Positions 9,132 to 16,903 of a DNA stretch of 64,000 bases are shown here, in pieces. The notes beneath the pieces are model-generated. The model made no database searches. It worked only from the letters and a program-made list of their open reading frames with translations, and was not told where the DNA came from. The stretch lies in the NCBI GenBank assembly GCA_963816535.1, contig CAWFKW010000008.1, positions 182,942 to 246,941 of the forward strand, read 5' to 3'. Origin of the DNA: CAWFKW01 sp963816535 (GTDB taxonomy: Bacteria; Bacteroidota; Ignavibacteria; Tepidaquicellales; OLB5). The stretch's first letter is position 1; every line of letters starts with the position of its first letter. A program made the position numbers and the translations under genes.

Positions 9132-9157
9132 GACCCCTCGCATTTCTGCGAGGGGTC
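9132..9157 (-). terminator. Perfect 11-bp hairpin between the outer-membrane protein gene and rplO
   Basis: The stem arms at 9132-9142 and 9147-9157 are exact complements (GACCCCTCGCA / TGCGAGGGGTC) with a TTTC loop. On the minus strand it follows the stop of the outer-membrane protein gene by 22 bp and is trailed by a weak T-rich stretch (TCTCTATTGTT). It could be an intrinsic terminator or a stabilising 3' hairpin. The poor U tract lowers confidence for efficient termination, and rplO lies only about 35 bp further on. Confidence 0.55.
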
Positions 9158-9179
9158 AGAGTTTAAATAACTTAAATCT

Positions 9180-10416
9180 TTACTTGCTTGTATTAAAATT
9201 ATATGATGCAGATACCACGCCGAACAGATCATTGGCCTGGCCCGACACAAAATTAATACCCTGTTTCAACCATTTCTCGCTAACAGTTGCGTCAATGCTG
9301 AATCTTCCGAAATGGAAGCCAGCGCCTAAACTGATAGTCTGAACATCAGATGTCGGGTATGTTTCAGAATACGAAGTCGTTGTACTTCCGACTGTTGTTT
9401 CTTCTTTATACGAGTCAATTCCTCTGCTGTAACCAAATCTTCCTGTCAACCAATCAGCAATTCTAGTCTCACCGGCAAAGTTAAATTCCGGGGCTAAGAA
9501 ATCAGTTTTTTTGTCGGTATAAGTTCCCAAAGTAGCCTTATTTGTATTATAGCTTGCCCCAATTCCGCCTGCAATCTGAATGTCATCAGAAATTGGCCAA
9601 TTTAGACCTACGCCGCCGTTAAAGCCTAAAAAGCTGTAACTTGTTCCAACTGAATCAATCGCGCCTGCACCCGTTGTTGTTAGTCTTGGATTCCAGCTAT
9701 ATGTATGGAAGCCTAAAATTGGGACAATAGCAATCTTGCTGCCCTTTCGGATAGAACCAACCTCTTAACCCAACGCTTAATTCCATTCCGCCCTCGCTTT
9801 TTAAAGTGGCGCTTGTTGTACTGTCCGTTATAGCTCTTTTGAAATTATTTAAGCGGAAATTTACGACTCCTTCAACCCAGCCCTTTTTAACCATTTTCAT
9901 GGCGCCCAAAGATGCCCCAAAAGAATTGGCTGTTGATTTGTCGTCGCGGCTACCTGCAACTGATTCATTGCTCCACATAGCGATATAGGGCGCTAAACCA
10001 AGATGGAAATCCTTGCTTAACGACCATCCAATTAGGAGAGTTGTCGGGACTATAGGCTGCTTTATTCCAGCAGAGTCAGCTCCCCAAGGAGTTCCATTAT
10101 TGAAATTGTTCCACATATCGTTTCTTTTGTTTAGAATCAAGCCAAGGCTCAATTTTTTGCTAACGCCGAAAGAAACACCTGCATATTGTCCATCAAGCTG
10201 GAAATCGCTGACAACGTTTCTGCCGATATCGCCAAACGCATAATTGCGATAATAGCCGGTCCAAACAGGATTGTTGTATATGTCTGTTGCAGCGTCCAGA
10301 ATATATGGACTGTTTCCTAGAGCTTCGATCCTACCAGTACCGCTAGGTATTGACTGAGCGGATGCGCCCACAGCCATAACCAATAGCAGTAAAACTACTA
10401 AATGTTTCTTTAACAT
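9180..10416 (-). pseudogene. Outer-membrane beta-barrel protein with a frameshift, inserted in the spc operon
   Basis: A 239-aa frame from 10416 starts with a signal peptide (MLKKHLVVLLLLVMAVGASAQS). It runs through alternating short polar/hydrophobic strands typical of an outer-membrane barrel and stops at 9697. The other frame from about 9745 down to 9180 continues the same pattern (SKIAIVPILGFHTYSW and on) and ends FNTSK. The frames join across a GGG run at 9742-9744. Removing one G gives WFYPKGSKIAI and a continuous protein of about 411 aa. A good AGGAGG site lies seven bases before the ATG. I do not recognise the family; YNNP near the N-terminus faintly recalls PorV/FadL-type proteins. 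A single-base sequencing error is as likely as a real mutation. Confidence 0.7.
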
Positions 10417-10480
10417 TACTTTTCCTCCTATAATGTTATTAAATGATGATTAAAAAATTCACCTATTCCTTACTTTTAAC

Positions 10481-10500
10481 ATGATGACGTCCGTCATGAT
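10481..10500. promoter_or_regulatory. Imperfect palindrome upstream of the outer-membrane protein gene
   Basis: The sequence ATGATGACG-TC-CGTCATGAT is an inverted repeat with one mismatch, located 65-85 bp before the outer-membrane protein start and just after the rpmD stop. It has no T tract, so it looks more like an operator or an mRNA 3' hairpin than a terminator. Function is unknown. Confidence 0.3.
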
Positions 10501-10508
10501 AATTTCAA

Positions 10509-10688
10509 TCATAAAGTGAAAACTTCTACCAGATGCTTAACTTTATTTATCATACCCCTGATCTGAGGGGTATCGTTAAACTCGTTGCTCTTATTGATCT
10601 TTCCCAGGCCAAGAGCTTTGATAACCAATTTTTGCGCCTTCGGCCTGTCTATTGTACTTCTGATCTGTTGAACTCTTATCTTTGCCAT
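10509..10688 (-). CDS. rpmD: 50S ribosomal protein L30
   Basis: A 59-aa frame on the reverse strand starts MAKIRVQQIRSTIDRPK and contains KALGLGKINKSNEF and the TPQIRGMINKVKHLVE C-terminus, matching bacterial L30. It lies 11 bp after rpsE as in other spc operons. Its usual downstream neighbour rplO is displaced by the outer-membrane protein gene. Confidence 0.94.
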   Translation of the reverse strand: MAKIRVQQIRSTIDRPKAQKLVIKALGLGKINKSNEFNDTPQIRGMINKVKHLVEVFTL

Positions 10689-10699
10689 TTACAGCCTAA

Positions 10700-11206
10700 T
10701 TAATTCATGAAAATTTTTGTCATTTCAACGCCTCTTCTGTTAGCAAGAGCTTTTGCATCAAAAATATTCCTGAGAGCGTTCATTGTAGCCTTAACCATAT
10801 TATGCGCATTTGAAGAACCAAGCGATTTTGTTAAAACATCCTGTATTCCAACCGCTTCAAGAACAGCTCTAACCCCGCCGCCTGCAATCAACCCTGTTCC
10901 GGGGGAAGCTGGCCTTAACAGGACCTTTCCCGCGCCATATTTTCCCAATACAGAATGCGGTAATGTCCCTTTTCTCAAAGGAACGTATACAATATTCTTT
11001 CTCGCATCTTCCGACCCCTTCGCAATCGCGCTGGATACTTCGTTAGCCTTGCCCAATCCAATACCTACATGGCCATTTCCGTCACCTACCACTATAACAG
11101 AGGTAAAACTAAATCTCCTTCCGCCTTTAACAACTTTAGCTACGCGGCCGATGTAGACAAGTTTATCCTTTAACTGTAATTCGCCTATCTTAACTTTTTT
11201 TGCCAT
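10700..11206 (-). CDS. rpsE: 30S ribosomal protein S5
   Basis: This 168-aa S5 has the N-terminal double-stranded RNA-binding domain (VVKGGRRFSFTSVIVVGDGNGHVGIGLGKANEV, trimmed in mind to its GNGHVGIGLGKA core) and the C-terminal domain with GGGVRAVLEAVGIQDVLTKSLGSSN. S5 works in decoding fidelity and mRNA unwinding. It is separated from rplR by a tRNA-Gln gene, and a possible promoter lies just upstream at 11229-11262. Confidence 0.96.
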   Translation of the reverse strand: MAKKVKIGELQLKDKLVYIGRVAKVVKGGRRFSFTSVIVVGDGNGHVGIGLGKANEVSSAIAKGSEDARKNIVYVPLRKGTLPHSVLGKYGAGKVLLRPASPGTGLIAGGGVRAVLEAVGIQDVLTKSLGSSNAHNMVKATMNALRNIFDAKALANRRGVEMTKIFMN

Positions 11207-11228
11207 TAAAAAATGCCTAAACTATTTA

Positions 11229-11262
11229 CAAATATAAATATAAAAAAATTAAAAATCTACAA
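11229..11262 (-). promoter_or_regulatory. Possible Bacteroidota-type promoter for rpsE
   Basis: On the minus strand TTGTAG (11257-11262) is followed after 20 bp by TATATTTG (11229-11236), a match to the TAnnTTTG -7 element. It lies between tRNA-Gln and rpsE in a very A+T-rich stretch, so chance matches are likely. It would restart transcription of rpsE-rpmD if processing or termination at the tRNA reduces read-through. Confidence 0.35.
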
Positions 11263-11289
11263 TAATTCAAAAATTTTGTACATTTGGCG

Positions 11290-11360
11290 TTCTCAGGGGA
11301 GGATTCGAACCTCCATCGACGCCTCCAAAGGGCGCTGTCCTGCCATTAGACGACCCGAGA
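11290..11360 (-). tRNA. tRNA-Gln (anticodon UUG)
   Basis: The reverse strand folds as a full cloverleaf. The acceptor TCTCGGG pairs with CCTGAGA (one G-U), the anticodon stem GCGCC pairs with GGCGT around the loop CTTTGGA (anticodon TTG), and the T arm is GGAGG-TTCGAAT-CCTCC. The discriminator is A and no CCA is encoded. It lies between rplR and rpsE on the same strand, so it is probably cut out of the ribosomal-protein transcript. A tRNA inside the spc operon is unusual. Confidence 0.95.
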
Positions 11361-11385
11361 ATATTCTTATTTTTCAGTTAGAATT

Positions 11386-11751
11386 CTAAACTAGCCCTGC
11401 TTCCCGGGCTGCATCCGCAACAGCTTTCACTCTACCGTGATAGAGGTATCCGTTTCGGTCAAATACAACTTTCTTAATTTTAAGTTCGAGCGCTTTTTCA
11501 GCAATTTTCCTGCCAACAAGCTTACTTTTCTCTAACTTAGATACTTTGTCCTTAGAAGAACCTTTAACATCTTTGCTGATGTTGGAAACCGAACATATTG
11601 TCTTTCCGGTTATGTCATCTACCATTTGAGCATAAATATTATTGAGGCTCCTGAATATAACAAGCCGGGGCCTTTGCTCAGTGCCCTTTATCCTCTTGCG
11701 GATCCTGTATTTTATTTTCTCTCTTGATGTGAGATTATTCTGAACAGACAT
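11386..11751 (-). CDS. rplR: 50S ribosomal protein L18
   Basis: This 121-aa L18 has a basic N-terminus (KYRIRKRIKGTEQRPRLVIFRSLNNIYAQMVDD, core RLVIFRSLNNIYAQ) and ends VKAVADAAREAGLV, both standard. It binds 5S rRNA with L5. The order rplF-rplR is kept, with a 33-bp gap. The tRNA-Gln gene follows 25 bp downstream. Confidence 0.96.
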   Translation of the reverse strand: MSVQNNLTSREKIKYRIRKRIKGTEQRPRLVIFRSLNNIYAQMVDDITGKTICSVSNISKDVKGSSKDKVSKLEKSKLVGRKIAEKALELKIKKVVFDRNGYLYHGRVKAVADAAREAGLV

Positions 11752-11784
11752 TAACTTCTTTATTAATTTTAAACTTTTAGAATT

Positions 11785-12324
11785 CTATTTGGCTGCGGCT
11801 TTTCCGGCTTTTCTTCTTATATATTCGCCTTCGTACTTTATTCCCTTGCCCTTATATGGCTCAGGCGGTTTGAATGAACGAATTTTTGCCGCTACCTGGC
11901 CGACTAATTGCCGGTCAATCCCGGATATCTGCATAGACGTATCAGACAGAAGGTCTATTTTAATGCCTTCGGGCGGATAGAAGATTATTGGGTGCGAAAA
12001 TCCTAAACTCATGAATAGTTTGCCGCTCTTGTTTTCGGCGCGAAATCCAATACCTACAAATTCAAGCTTCTTCGAAAACCCATCAGTAACGCCGGTTATC
12101 ATATTCTTTAACAAAACAGCGTACAGCCCGTGTAAAGACTTGTCACGCTTCAGATCCGAACTCCTGTTAAACTGAACTTCATCTCCGTTCACCTCAAACT
12201 TAATAAGTGGGCTCACTTCTAAACTTAAAGCGCCTTTTGGACCGGTGACTGTGATTTCTTGCCCCGAAGCTTCGATCTTTACGCCTTTCGCAATTTTAAC
12301 CGGTTTTTTTCCTATTCTTGACAT
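11785..12324 (-). CDS. rplF: 50S ribosomal protein L6
   Basis: This 179-aa L6 has two repeated alpha/beta domains and ends with the conserved KGKGIKYEGEYIRRKAGKAAAK region. The open frame extends upstream to 12384, but that extension overlaps rpsH. The conserved L6 start MSRIGKKPVKI at 12322-12324 is chosen instead. No clear Shine-Dalgarno is visible before it. Confidence 0.95.
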   Translation of the reverse strand: MSRIGKKPVKIAKGVKIEASGQEITVTGPKGALSLEVSPLIKFEVNGDEVQFNRSSDLKRDKSLHGLYAVLLKNMITGVTDGFSKKLEFVGIGFRAENKSGKLFMSLGFSHPIIFYPPEGIKIDLLSDTSMQISGIDRQLVGQVAAKIRSFKPPEPYKGKGIKYEGEYIRRKAGKAAAK

Positions 12325-12346
12325 TTTAATTATTTTCTTTTTCTGA

Positions 12347-12742
12347 TTACCAAATGTTGCAAAGAACTTCTCCGCCAATACCAAGCTTCCTGGCTTCTTT
12401 GTCGGTCATCAATCCCTTTGAAGTTGAAATTATTGAAATTCCCAGGCCGTTCAGCACGCGCGGCAATTCATCTTTTGCCAGGTACTTCCTGATCCCCGGC
12501 CTGCTCACTCTTTCCAAACCTAATATAACGCCTTCGCTATTGTAGTATTTCAGCCTTATAACAATCTTTCCCTGCTTATTTGCCGTTTCTTCGAGGCTAA
12601 ATTCGCTAATGAATCCGTTTTGAGAAAGAATTTCGGTTATCCTGGCCTTCGTTTTCGAAGCCGGCACTTCAACGGTTTTTCTCTTTGCCCTCTGCGCGTT
12701 CCTGATTCTTGTCAGGTAATCTGATATTGGATCGGTATACAT
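12347..12742 (-). CDS. rpsH: 30S ribosomal protein S8
   Basis: This 131-aa S8 starts MYTDPISDYLTRIRNAQRAKR and ends with STSKGLMTDKEARKLGIGGEVLCNIW, both diagnostic. S8 binds the central domain of 16S rRNA and often autoregulates the spc operon. It lies 29 bp after rpsN. Nothing is odd. Confidence 0.97.
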   Translation of the reverse strand: MYTDPISDYLTRIRNAQRAKRKTVEVPASKTKARITEILSQNGFISEFSLEETANKQGKIVIRLKYYNSEGVILGLERVSRPGIRKYLAKDELPRVLNGLGISIISTSKGLMTDKEARKLGIGGEVLCNIW

Positions 12743-12771
12743 TGATTATAATTTTATTCTTTAATAAATAA

Positions 12772-13041
12772 CTACCAGCTTGCTTTGCGAACCCCGGGGA
12801 TTTTGCCTTCAAGCGCAAGCTGCCTGAATGTGAGCCTGGACATGCCGAACTTGCGGTAAAACCCGCGGGCCCTTCCGGTAACAGAGCACCTGTTATGCAG
12901 TCTAACAGAATTGCTGTTTTTGGGAAGCTTTGACAAAGCGTCGTAATCGCCCTTATCCTTAAGCTCTTTTCTTTTTTCAGCAAACTTACTCACCAATCTG
13001 AGTCTTTTGTTCTGTCTGGCTATTTGACTGGTCTTCGCCAA
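12772..13041 (-). CDS. rpsN: 30S ribosomal protein S14 (zinc-free long form)
   Basis: This 89-aa S14 has the conserved C-terminal CSVTGRARGFYRKFGMSRLTFRQLALEGKIPGVRKASW region (key part RGFYRKFGMSRLTFRQLA). It lacks the CxxC pairs of the short zinc-binding form, so it is the C-minus type usual in Bacteroidota. Located between rplE and rpsH. Confidence 0.96.
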   Translation of the reverse strand: MAKTSQIARQNKRLRLVSKFAEKRKELKDKGDYDALSKLPKNSNSVRLHNRCSVTGRARGFYRKFGMSRLTFRQLALEGKIPGVRKASW

Positions 13042-13064
13042 TTTAACTCCTCTTAATAATTAAT

Positions 13065-13733
13065 TTAAACTCCCTGTTTTTTTATAAACGGCATTCCAAA
13101 TGCCCTCAATAATTCGCGCGCTTCATCATCTGTTTTGGCAGATGTAACAAATGTAATATCCATTCCGAAAAGTCGGGTTACGTTATCCATATTGACTTCG
13201 GGGAAAATCGCATGTTCTTTCACTCCAAGAGTGTAATTTCCGCGCCCGTCGAACGCTTTATCAGGCACTCCCTTGAAATCTCTAATCCTTGGTATGCTTA
13301 TACTGATAAGCCTGTCAAGAAATTCATACATTCTCGCTTTCCTGAGCGTTACCTTGCATCCGATTTTCATCCCTTCGCGCAGTTTGAAGTTAGAAACAGA
13401 TTTTTTCGCTTTTGTAACGACCACTTTCTGCCCAACAATATTCTCCAGGTCCTTGACTATCGGGTCAATTATCTTAGCATCCTGAGTTGCGGCGCCAACA
13501 CCTACATTTATGCAGATCTTTTCAAGCTCAGGAACTTCAAGCGCATTCTTATAGCTAAACTGCTTTGAAAGAGCAGGTATAACTTCTTTTCTGTAAAACT
13601 CATGCAAGCGCACAGGAATTTTTTCTTCTACAAAAACTTCTTTTGTATCAGCTTTCTTTCCGCCTCCCTTTTTGCCTTTTGCTTCAGGCTGGGGCTGCTT
13701 TACTTTTTCAGCTTTTTTCTCTGTTTTGGCCAT
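13065..13733 (-). CDS. rplE: 50S ribosomal protein L5 with basic N-terminal extension
   Basis: Residues from about 40 on match L5 (EFYRKEVIPALSKQFSYKNALEVPELEKICINVGVG, core PELEKICINVGVG; also GMDITFVTSAKTDDEARELL). L5 usually has about 180 residues. Here 222 are present because of a 40-residue Lys/Glu/Pro/Gly-rich N-terminal extension starting MAKTEKKAEKVKQ. The extension is in frame with no internal start that would shorten it cleanly. It binds 5S rRNA with L18. Confidence 0.95.
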   Translation of the reverse strand: MAKTEKKAEKVKQPQPEAKGKKGGGKKADTKEVFVEEKIPVRLHEFYRKEVIPALSKQFSYKNALEVPELEKICINVGVGAATQDAKIIDPIVKDLENIVGQKVVVTKAKKSVSNFKLREGMKIGCKVTLRKARMYEFLDRLISISIPRIRDFKGVPDKAFDGRGNYTLGVKEHAIFPEVNMDNVTRLFGMDITFVTSAKTDDEARELLRAFGMPFIKKQGV

Positions 13734-13762
13734 TTATAGATATATTCTAAACTCTAAATATT

Positions 13763-14095
13763 TTAACTGACAATTATTTCACCGCTCTTTTTCCCAAATC
13801 TCATTCTCTTTTTCTTGCCTTTGTCGTCTGTAATTATCTGCATACCAATCCTGCTGATATCATTTGCTTTCGGGTCTATCAGCATAACATTTGAGATGTG
13901 GATGGGCGCTTCCTTCTGGGTAATGCCGCCCTGCGGATTTTTCTGGTTCGGCCTTGTATGGCGCTTTATTATATTTACGCCTTCAACAATTACACGGTAC
14001 TTCTCACGGTAAACTTTCAGTATCTTGCCTTCTTTACCTTTATGGTTGCCCGATATTACCCGCACCTTGTCATTTCTTTTTAACCTGATGTTCAC
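13763..14095 (-). CDS. rplX: 50S ribosomal protein L24
   Basis: This 110-aa L24 has the KOW motif near the N-terminus (KVRVISGNHKGKEGKILKV) and NIIKRHTRPNQKNPQGGI, typical of the family. L24 starts 50S assembly. Its ATG overlaps the rplN stop by four bases, so it is translationally coupled. Confidence 0.96.
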   Translation of the reverse strand: MNIRLKRNDKVRVISGNHKGKEGKILKVYREKYRVIVEGVNIIKRHTRPNQKNPQGGITQKEAPIHISNVMLIDPKANDISRIGMQIITDDKGKKKRMRFGKKSGEIIVS

Positions 14096-14460
14096 AGTAC
14101 CTCCGGGGCTAAAGAAATTATTTTCATAAACTGTTTCTCTCTTAATTCTCTTGCAACCGGGCCGAATATTCTTGTTCCTTTCGGCTCGTTTTCGTTGTTG
14201 ATAAGAACCGCCGCATTTTCGTCAAATCTTATATAAGAACCGTCTTTTCTTCTTGTTTCTTTTTTTGTTCTCACTATAACCGCTCTTGAAACTTCTCCTT
14301 TTTTTACCGTTCCTCCCGGTATTGCAGTCTTAACAGAAACTACAACCAGATCGCCAACGCCGGCATATCTTCTATCCGTGCCGCCAAGCACCCTTATGCA
14401 CCTGACCTTTTTCGCCCCTGAATTATCGGCTACCACTAAATTTGTTTCTTCCTGAATCAT
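14092..14460 (-). CDS. rplN: 50S ribosomal protein L14
   Basis: This 122-aa L14 starts MIQEETNLVVADNSGAKKVRCI and contains GDLVVVSVKTAIPGG and GTRIFGPVARELREK, both highly conserved. It sits at the subunit interface. It overlaps rplX by four bases and follows rpsQ by 37 bp. Confidence 0.97.
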   Translation of the reverse strand: MIQEETNLVVADNSGAKKVRCIRVLGGTDRRYAGVGDLVVVSVKTAIPGGTVKKGEVSRAVIVRTKKETRRKDGSYIRFDENAAVLINNENEPKGTRIFGPVARELREKQFMKIISLAPEVL

Positions 14461-14497
14461 CTTATTATTTGCCTGGTATGTATTTTGTTAGTTTACT

Positions 14498-14851
14498 CTA
14501 TTTTACTTTTTCAACTATTTCGACAAGTCTCCATCTTTTTCTTGCGCTAAGAGGCCTTGTTTCCATTATCTTAACCAAATCGCCAATACTGGCAACGTTA
14601 TTCTGATCATGAGCCATAAACTTCGTAGTCTTCTTGAAGTACTTCTTATATATAGGATGCTTCACTTTCCTTTCAATAGCCACAATGATGCTCTTATCCA
14701 TCTTATTGCTCACTACTTTGCCGATACGGGTCTTTCTTCTTCCGCGTTTTACAGAATTTTCCGAAACTGCATCAGGCGCCTTATTTTCTTCCACCGGCGT
14801 GTTAACCGTTTGAGTTGTAGCTTCCGCCGTTTGTGATAAATTTTCGCTCAT
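14498..14851 (-). CDS. rpsQ: 30S ribosomal protein S17 with N-terminal extension
   Basis: The S17 OB-fold core begins around residue 38 (RKTRIGKVVSNKMDKSIIVAIERKVKHPIYKKY, core GKVVSNKMDKSIIVAI) and ends RKRWRLVEIVEKVK. S17 normally has 80-90 residues. This one has 117 because of a 35-residue acidic/Thr-rich N-terminal extension (MSENLSQTAEATTQT). A later start is possible, but no internal Met or good start codon sits at the usual S17 N-terminus. Confidence 0.94.
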   Translation of the reverse strand: MSENLSQTAEATTQTVNTPVEENKAPDAVSENSVKRGRRKTRIGKVVSNKMDKSIIVAIERKVKHPIYKKYFKKTTKFMAHDQNNVASIGDLVKIMETRPLSARKRWRLVEIVEKVK

Positions 14852-14859
14852 GTGTTAAT

Positions 14860-15066
14860 TTATTTATCCTTTTTATCTGATAATTCCCGTTCTTTCAGCA
14901 CTGTGTGTATTCTCGCAATAAGCTTCTTTGTATTCCTAATGCTCTTGTAACTTTCCAGCTGCCCAAGGGTCTTCTGAAAATTCAGGTTCTCCAGCCCTTC
15001 GCTCTCTTCTTTCAGCTTGTTTGCCAGGTCAGCTGCGCTTAAAGACCTTATTTCGTAAATTTTCAT
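14860..15066 (-). CDS. rpmC: 50S ribosomal protein L29
   Basis: This 68-aa helical protein starts MKIYEIRSLSAADLANKLKEE and has the L29 signature QLESYKSIRNTKKLIARIHTVL. L29 lies at the tunnel exit and is a docking point for SRP and trigger factor. It is 8 bp before rpsQ and 15 bp after rplP. Confidence 0.95.
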   Translation of the reverse strand: MKIYEIRSLSAADLANKLKEESEGLENLNFQKTLGQLESYKSIRNTKKLIARIHTVLKERELSDKKDK

Positions 15067-15081
15067 GTTATGATGTTGATT

Positions 15082-15504
15082 TTATTCGTGATAATCGTGC
15101 CTAATTACAAACTTTGTTTTTATCGGCAGCTTGTGCGAAGCGAGCCTCATTGCCTCAGACGCGATAGCCTGCCCGATGCCTCCGACTTCAAACATAATAG
15201 TTCCCGGTTTTACGACCGCCACCCAAAACTCAGGGGCTCCTTTTCCTTTGCCCATACGGGTTTCGAGCGGTTTCTTGGTAAATGGCTTATCAGGAAATAT
15301 TCTTATCCACACTTTGCCGTCTCTCTTCATTTGCCTTGTTATGGCAACCCTTGCCGCCTCAATCTGTCTCTGAGTGATCCATGCCGCTTCCATAGCCTTC
15401 AGCCCAAAGTTCCCAAATGCAATTGAGCTGCCCCTTGTGGCTTTTCCCGCTCTTCTTCCCCTGTGAGCCTTGCGGTACTTTACTCTTTTCGGCATTAAAG
15501 CCAT
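15082..15504 (-). CDS. rplP: 50S ribosomal protein L16
   Basis: This 140-aa L16 starts MALMPKRVKYRKAHRGRRAGKA and has WITQRQIEAARVAITRQMKRDGKVWIRIFPDKP, both diagnostic, with the GKGKGAPEFWVAVVKPG loop. It helps position tRNA in the A and P sites. It follows rpsC by 37 bp. Confidence 0.97.
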   Translation of the reverse strand: MALMPKRVKYRKAHRGRRAGKATRGSSIAFGNFGLKAMEAAWITQRQIEAARVAITRQMKRDGKVWIRIFPDKPFTKKPLETRMGKGKGAPEFWVAVVKPGTIMFEVGGIGQAIASEAMRLASHKLPIKTKFVIRHDYHE

Positions 15505-15541
15505 AAGTCAATAATCCTTCCGGTAAAAAATTTAAACTTTA

Positions 15542-16174
15542 TCATTTTCTTCCCAGCTTGTCGCCGGTGCATATCCAAACCTTGACGCCGATCTTTCCAT
15601 AGATCGTAGACGCTGCAAGGCTTGCGTAATCAATATTAGTCCTCAAAGTCTGTAAAGGAATTCTTCCTTCCTTGAACTGCTCGCTTCTCGCTATTTCAGC
15701 GCCGTTCAGTCTTCCGCCGACGTAAACTTTAATTCCCTCAGCTCCCATTCTGATTGATGAAGCCATGGCGGTTTTTATCGCCCTTCTGTAAGAAACCCTG
15801 TTTGATATCTGGTTCGCAACGTTTTCGGCTACTAAGTATGCGTCTAATTCCGGCTTTTTTATTTCTGTGACAAGAACTTTTATTTCTTTATTTGTAATCT
15901 TCTTTAATTCGCCCTCAAGGTGCGTTATCTCTTTTCCGCTCTTTCCAATAACATATCCGGGCCTTGAAGTATGAATGGTTAAAGTTATTTTCTTTACCGT
16001 TCTTTCGACTTCAATTTTTGAGATTCCGGCGTTATCAAACCTGTTCTTAACATAATTTCTTATCATCGAGTCTTCTTTAAGCTTTGTCGCAAAGCTCTTG
16101 TTGTCATACCAGCTTGAATCCCAGTTATGTATAACACCTAACCTGAAACCGATCGGATGTGTTTTCTGTCCCAA
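15542..16174 (-). CDS. rpsC: 30S ribosomal protein S3
   Basis: This 210-aa S3 starts MGQKTHPIGFRLGVIHNWDSSWY. It has a KH domain with the GKSGKEI loop (RPGYVIGKSGKEITHLE) and a C-terminal domain with RMGAEGIKVYVGGRLNGAEIARSE. It lines the mRNA entry channel. The order rplV-rpsC-rplP is normal. Confidence 0.97.
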   Translation of the reverse strand: MGQKTHPIGFRLGVIHNWDSSWYDNKSFATKLKEDSMIRNYVKNRFDNAGISKIEVERTVKKITLTIHTSRPGYVIGKSGKEITHLEGELKKITNKEIKVLVTEIKKPELDAYLVAENVANQISNRVSYRRAIKTAMASSIRMGAEGIKVYVGGRLNGAEIARSEQFKEGRIPLQTLRTNIDYASLAASTIYGKIGVKVWICTGDKLGRK

Positions 16175-16217
16175 AAATTACTCCTTAAAGCGTTACTGAA
16201 AAAATTGTATTAATTTA

Positions 16218-16559
16218 TTATTTCTCTGATACTACTACCGTCAAATGATTAGAACGTTTCCTTACCCTGAACGCTCTCCCCTGCGGCGCCGGAAGCATCC
16301 TTTTCAACACCGGGCCGCCGTCCACAAAAATCGTTTTGACGTAAACATCGCCTTCATCCACTCTTCCGGATTCAACTTTTCCTGAGAGGTTAGATACAGC
16401 CGATTTTATAGTCATTTCTATAACCTTTGAAGCATGCTTCGGCGAATAATGAAGAATATCAAGCGCTTCCCTGATGGATTTTCCCCTGACGAGGTCTACT
16501 ACGAGCCTCATTTTTCTCGGCGAACTCTGAATATATCGTTTGATTGCTTTTGCTTCCAT
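16218..16559 (-). CDS. rplV: 50S ribosomal protein L22
   Basis: This 113-aa L22 starts MEAKAIKRYIQSSPRKMRLVVDLVRG, contains the SPRKMRLV signature and the tunnel-lining beta-hairpin loop near KRMLPAPQGRAFRVRKRSNH. It follows rpsS by three bases. Confidence 0.96.
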   Translation of the reverse strand: MEAKAIKRYIQSSPRKMRLVVDLVRGKSIREALDILHYSPKHASKVIEMTIKSAVSNLSGKVESGRVDEGDVYVKTIFVDGGPVLKRMLPAPQGRAFRVRKRSNHLTVVVSEK

Positions 16560-16562
16560 ACT

Positions 16563-16847
16563 CTATGCTTTTGCCGGTTCTTCCTTCCTGTGCCCTGCAT
16601 GAGCCCTGAAAATCCTAGTCGGAGAAAACTCTCCGAGTTTATGGCCCACCATATTTTCAGTCACAAATACCGGGACGAACTTGTTCCCGTTATGGACTGC
16701 AAAAGTATGGCCAACAAAATCAGGCGTTATAGTGCTTGAGCGAGACCAGGTTTTAATTACTTTTTTCTGATTTGCCTTGTTCAAAGCCTCTACTTTCAGA
16801 AAAAGCTTGTAATCTACGTAAGGACCTTTTTTTAATGATCTTGGCAT
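16563..16847 (-). CDS. rpsS: 30S ribosomal protein S19
   Basis: This 94-aa S19 starts MPRSLKKGPYVDYKLFLKVE and has IKTWSRSSTITPDFVGHTFAVHNGNKFVPV, standard for the family. S19 sits in the 30S head. It lies between rplB and rplV, with a 56-bp gap to rplB. Confidence 0.97.
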   Translation of the reverse strand: MPRSLKKGPYVDYKLFLKVEALNKANQKKVIKTWSRSSTITPDFVGHTFAVHNGNKFVPVFVTENMVGHKLGEFSPTRIFRAHAGHRKEEPAKA

Positions 16848-16903
16848 TTATTAAAAATTTATTTTCTTCTGCCGTTGCTGGCCTTATGACCGACAACTAA
16901 TAA

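Noticed and set aside
10707..11156. Plus-strand frame opposite rpsE
   Set aside because: Antisense to a clear ribosomal protein gene with no recognisable domain; a shadow frame.
12325..12384. Longer start for L6 at 12384
   Set aside because: The extension overlaps rpsH and does not match L6. The conserved MSRIGKKP start at 12324 is used.
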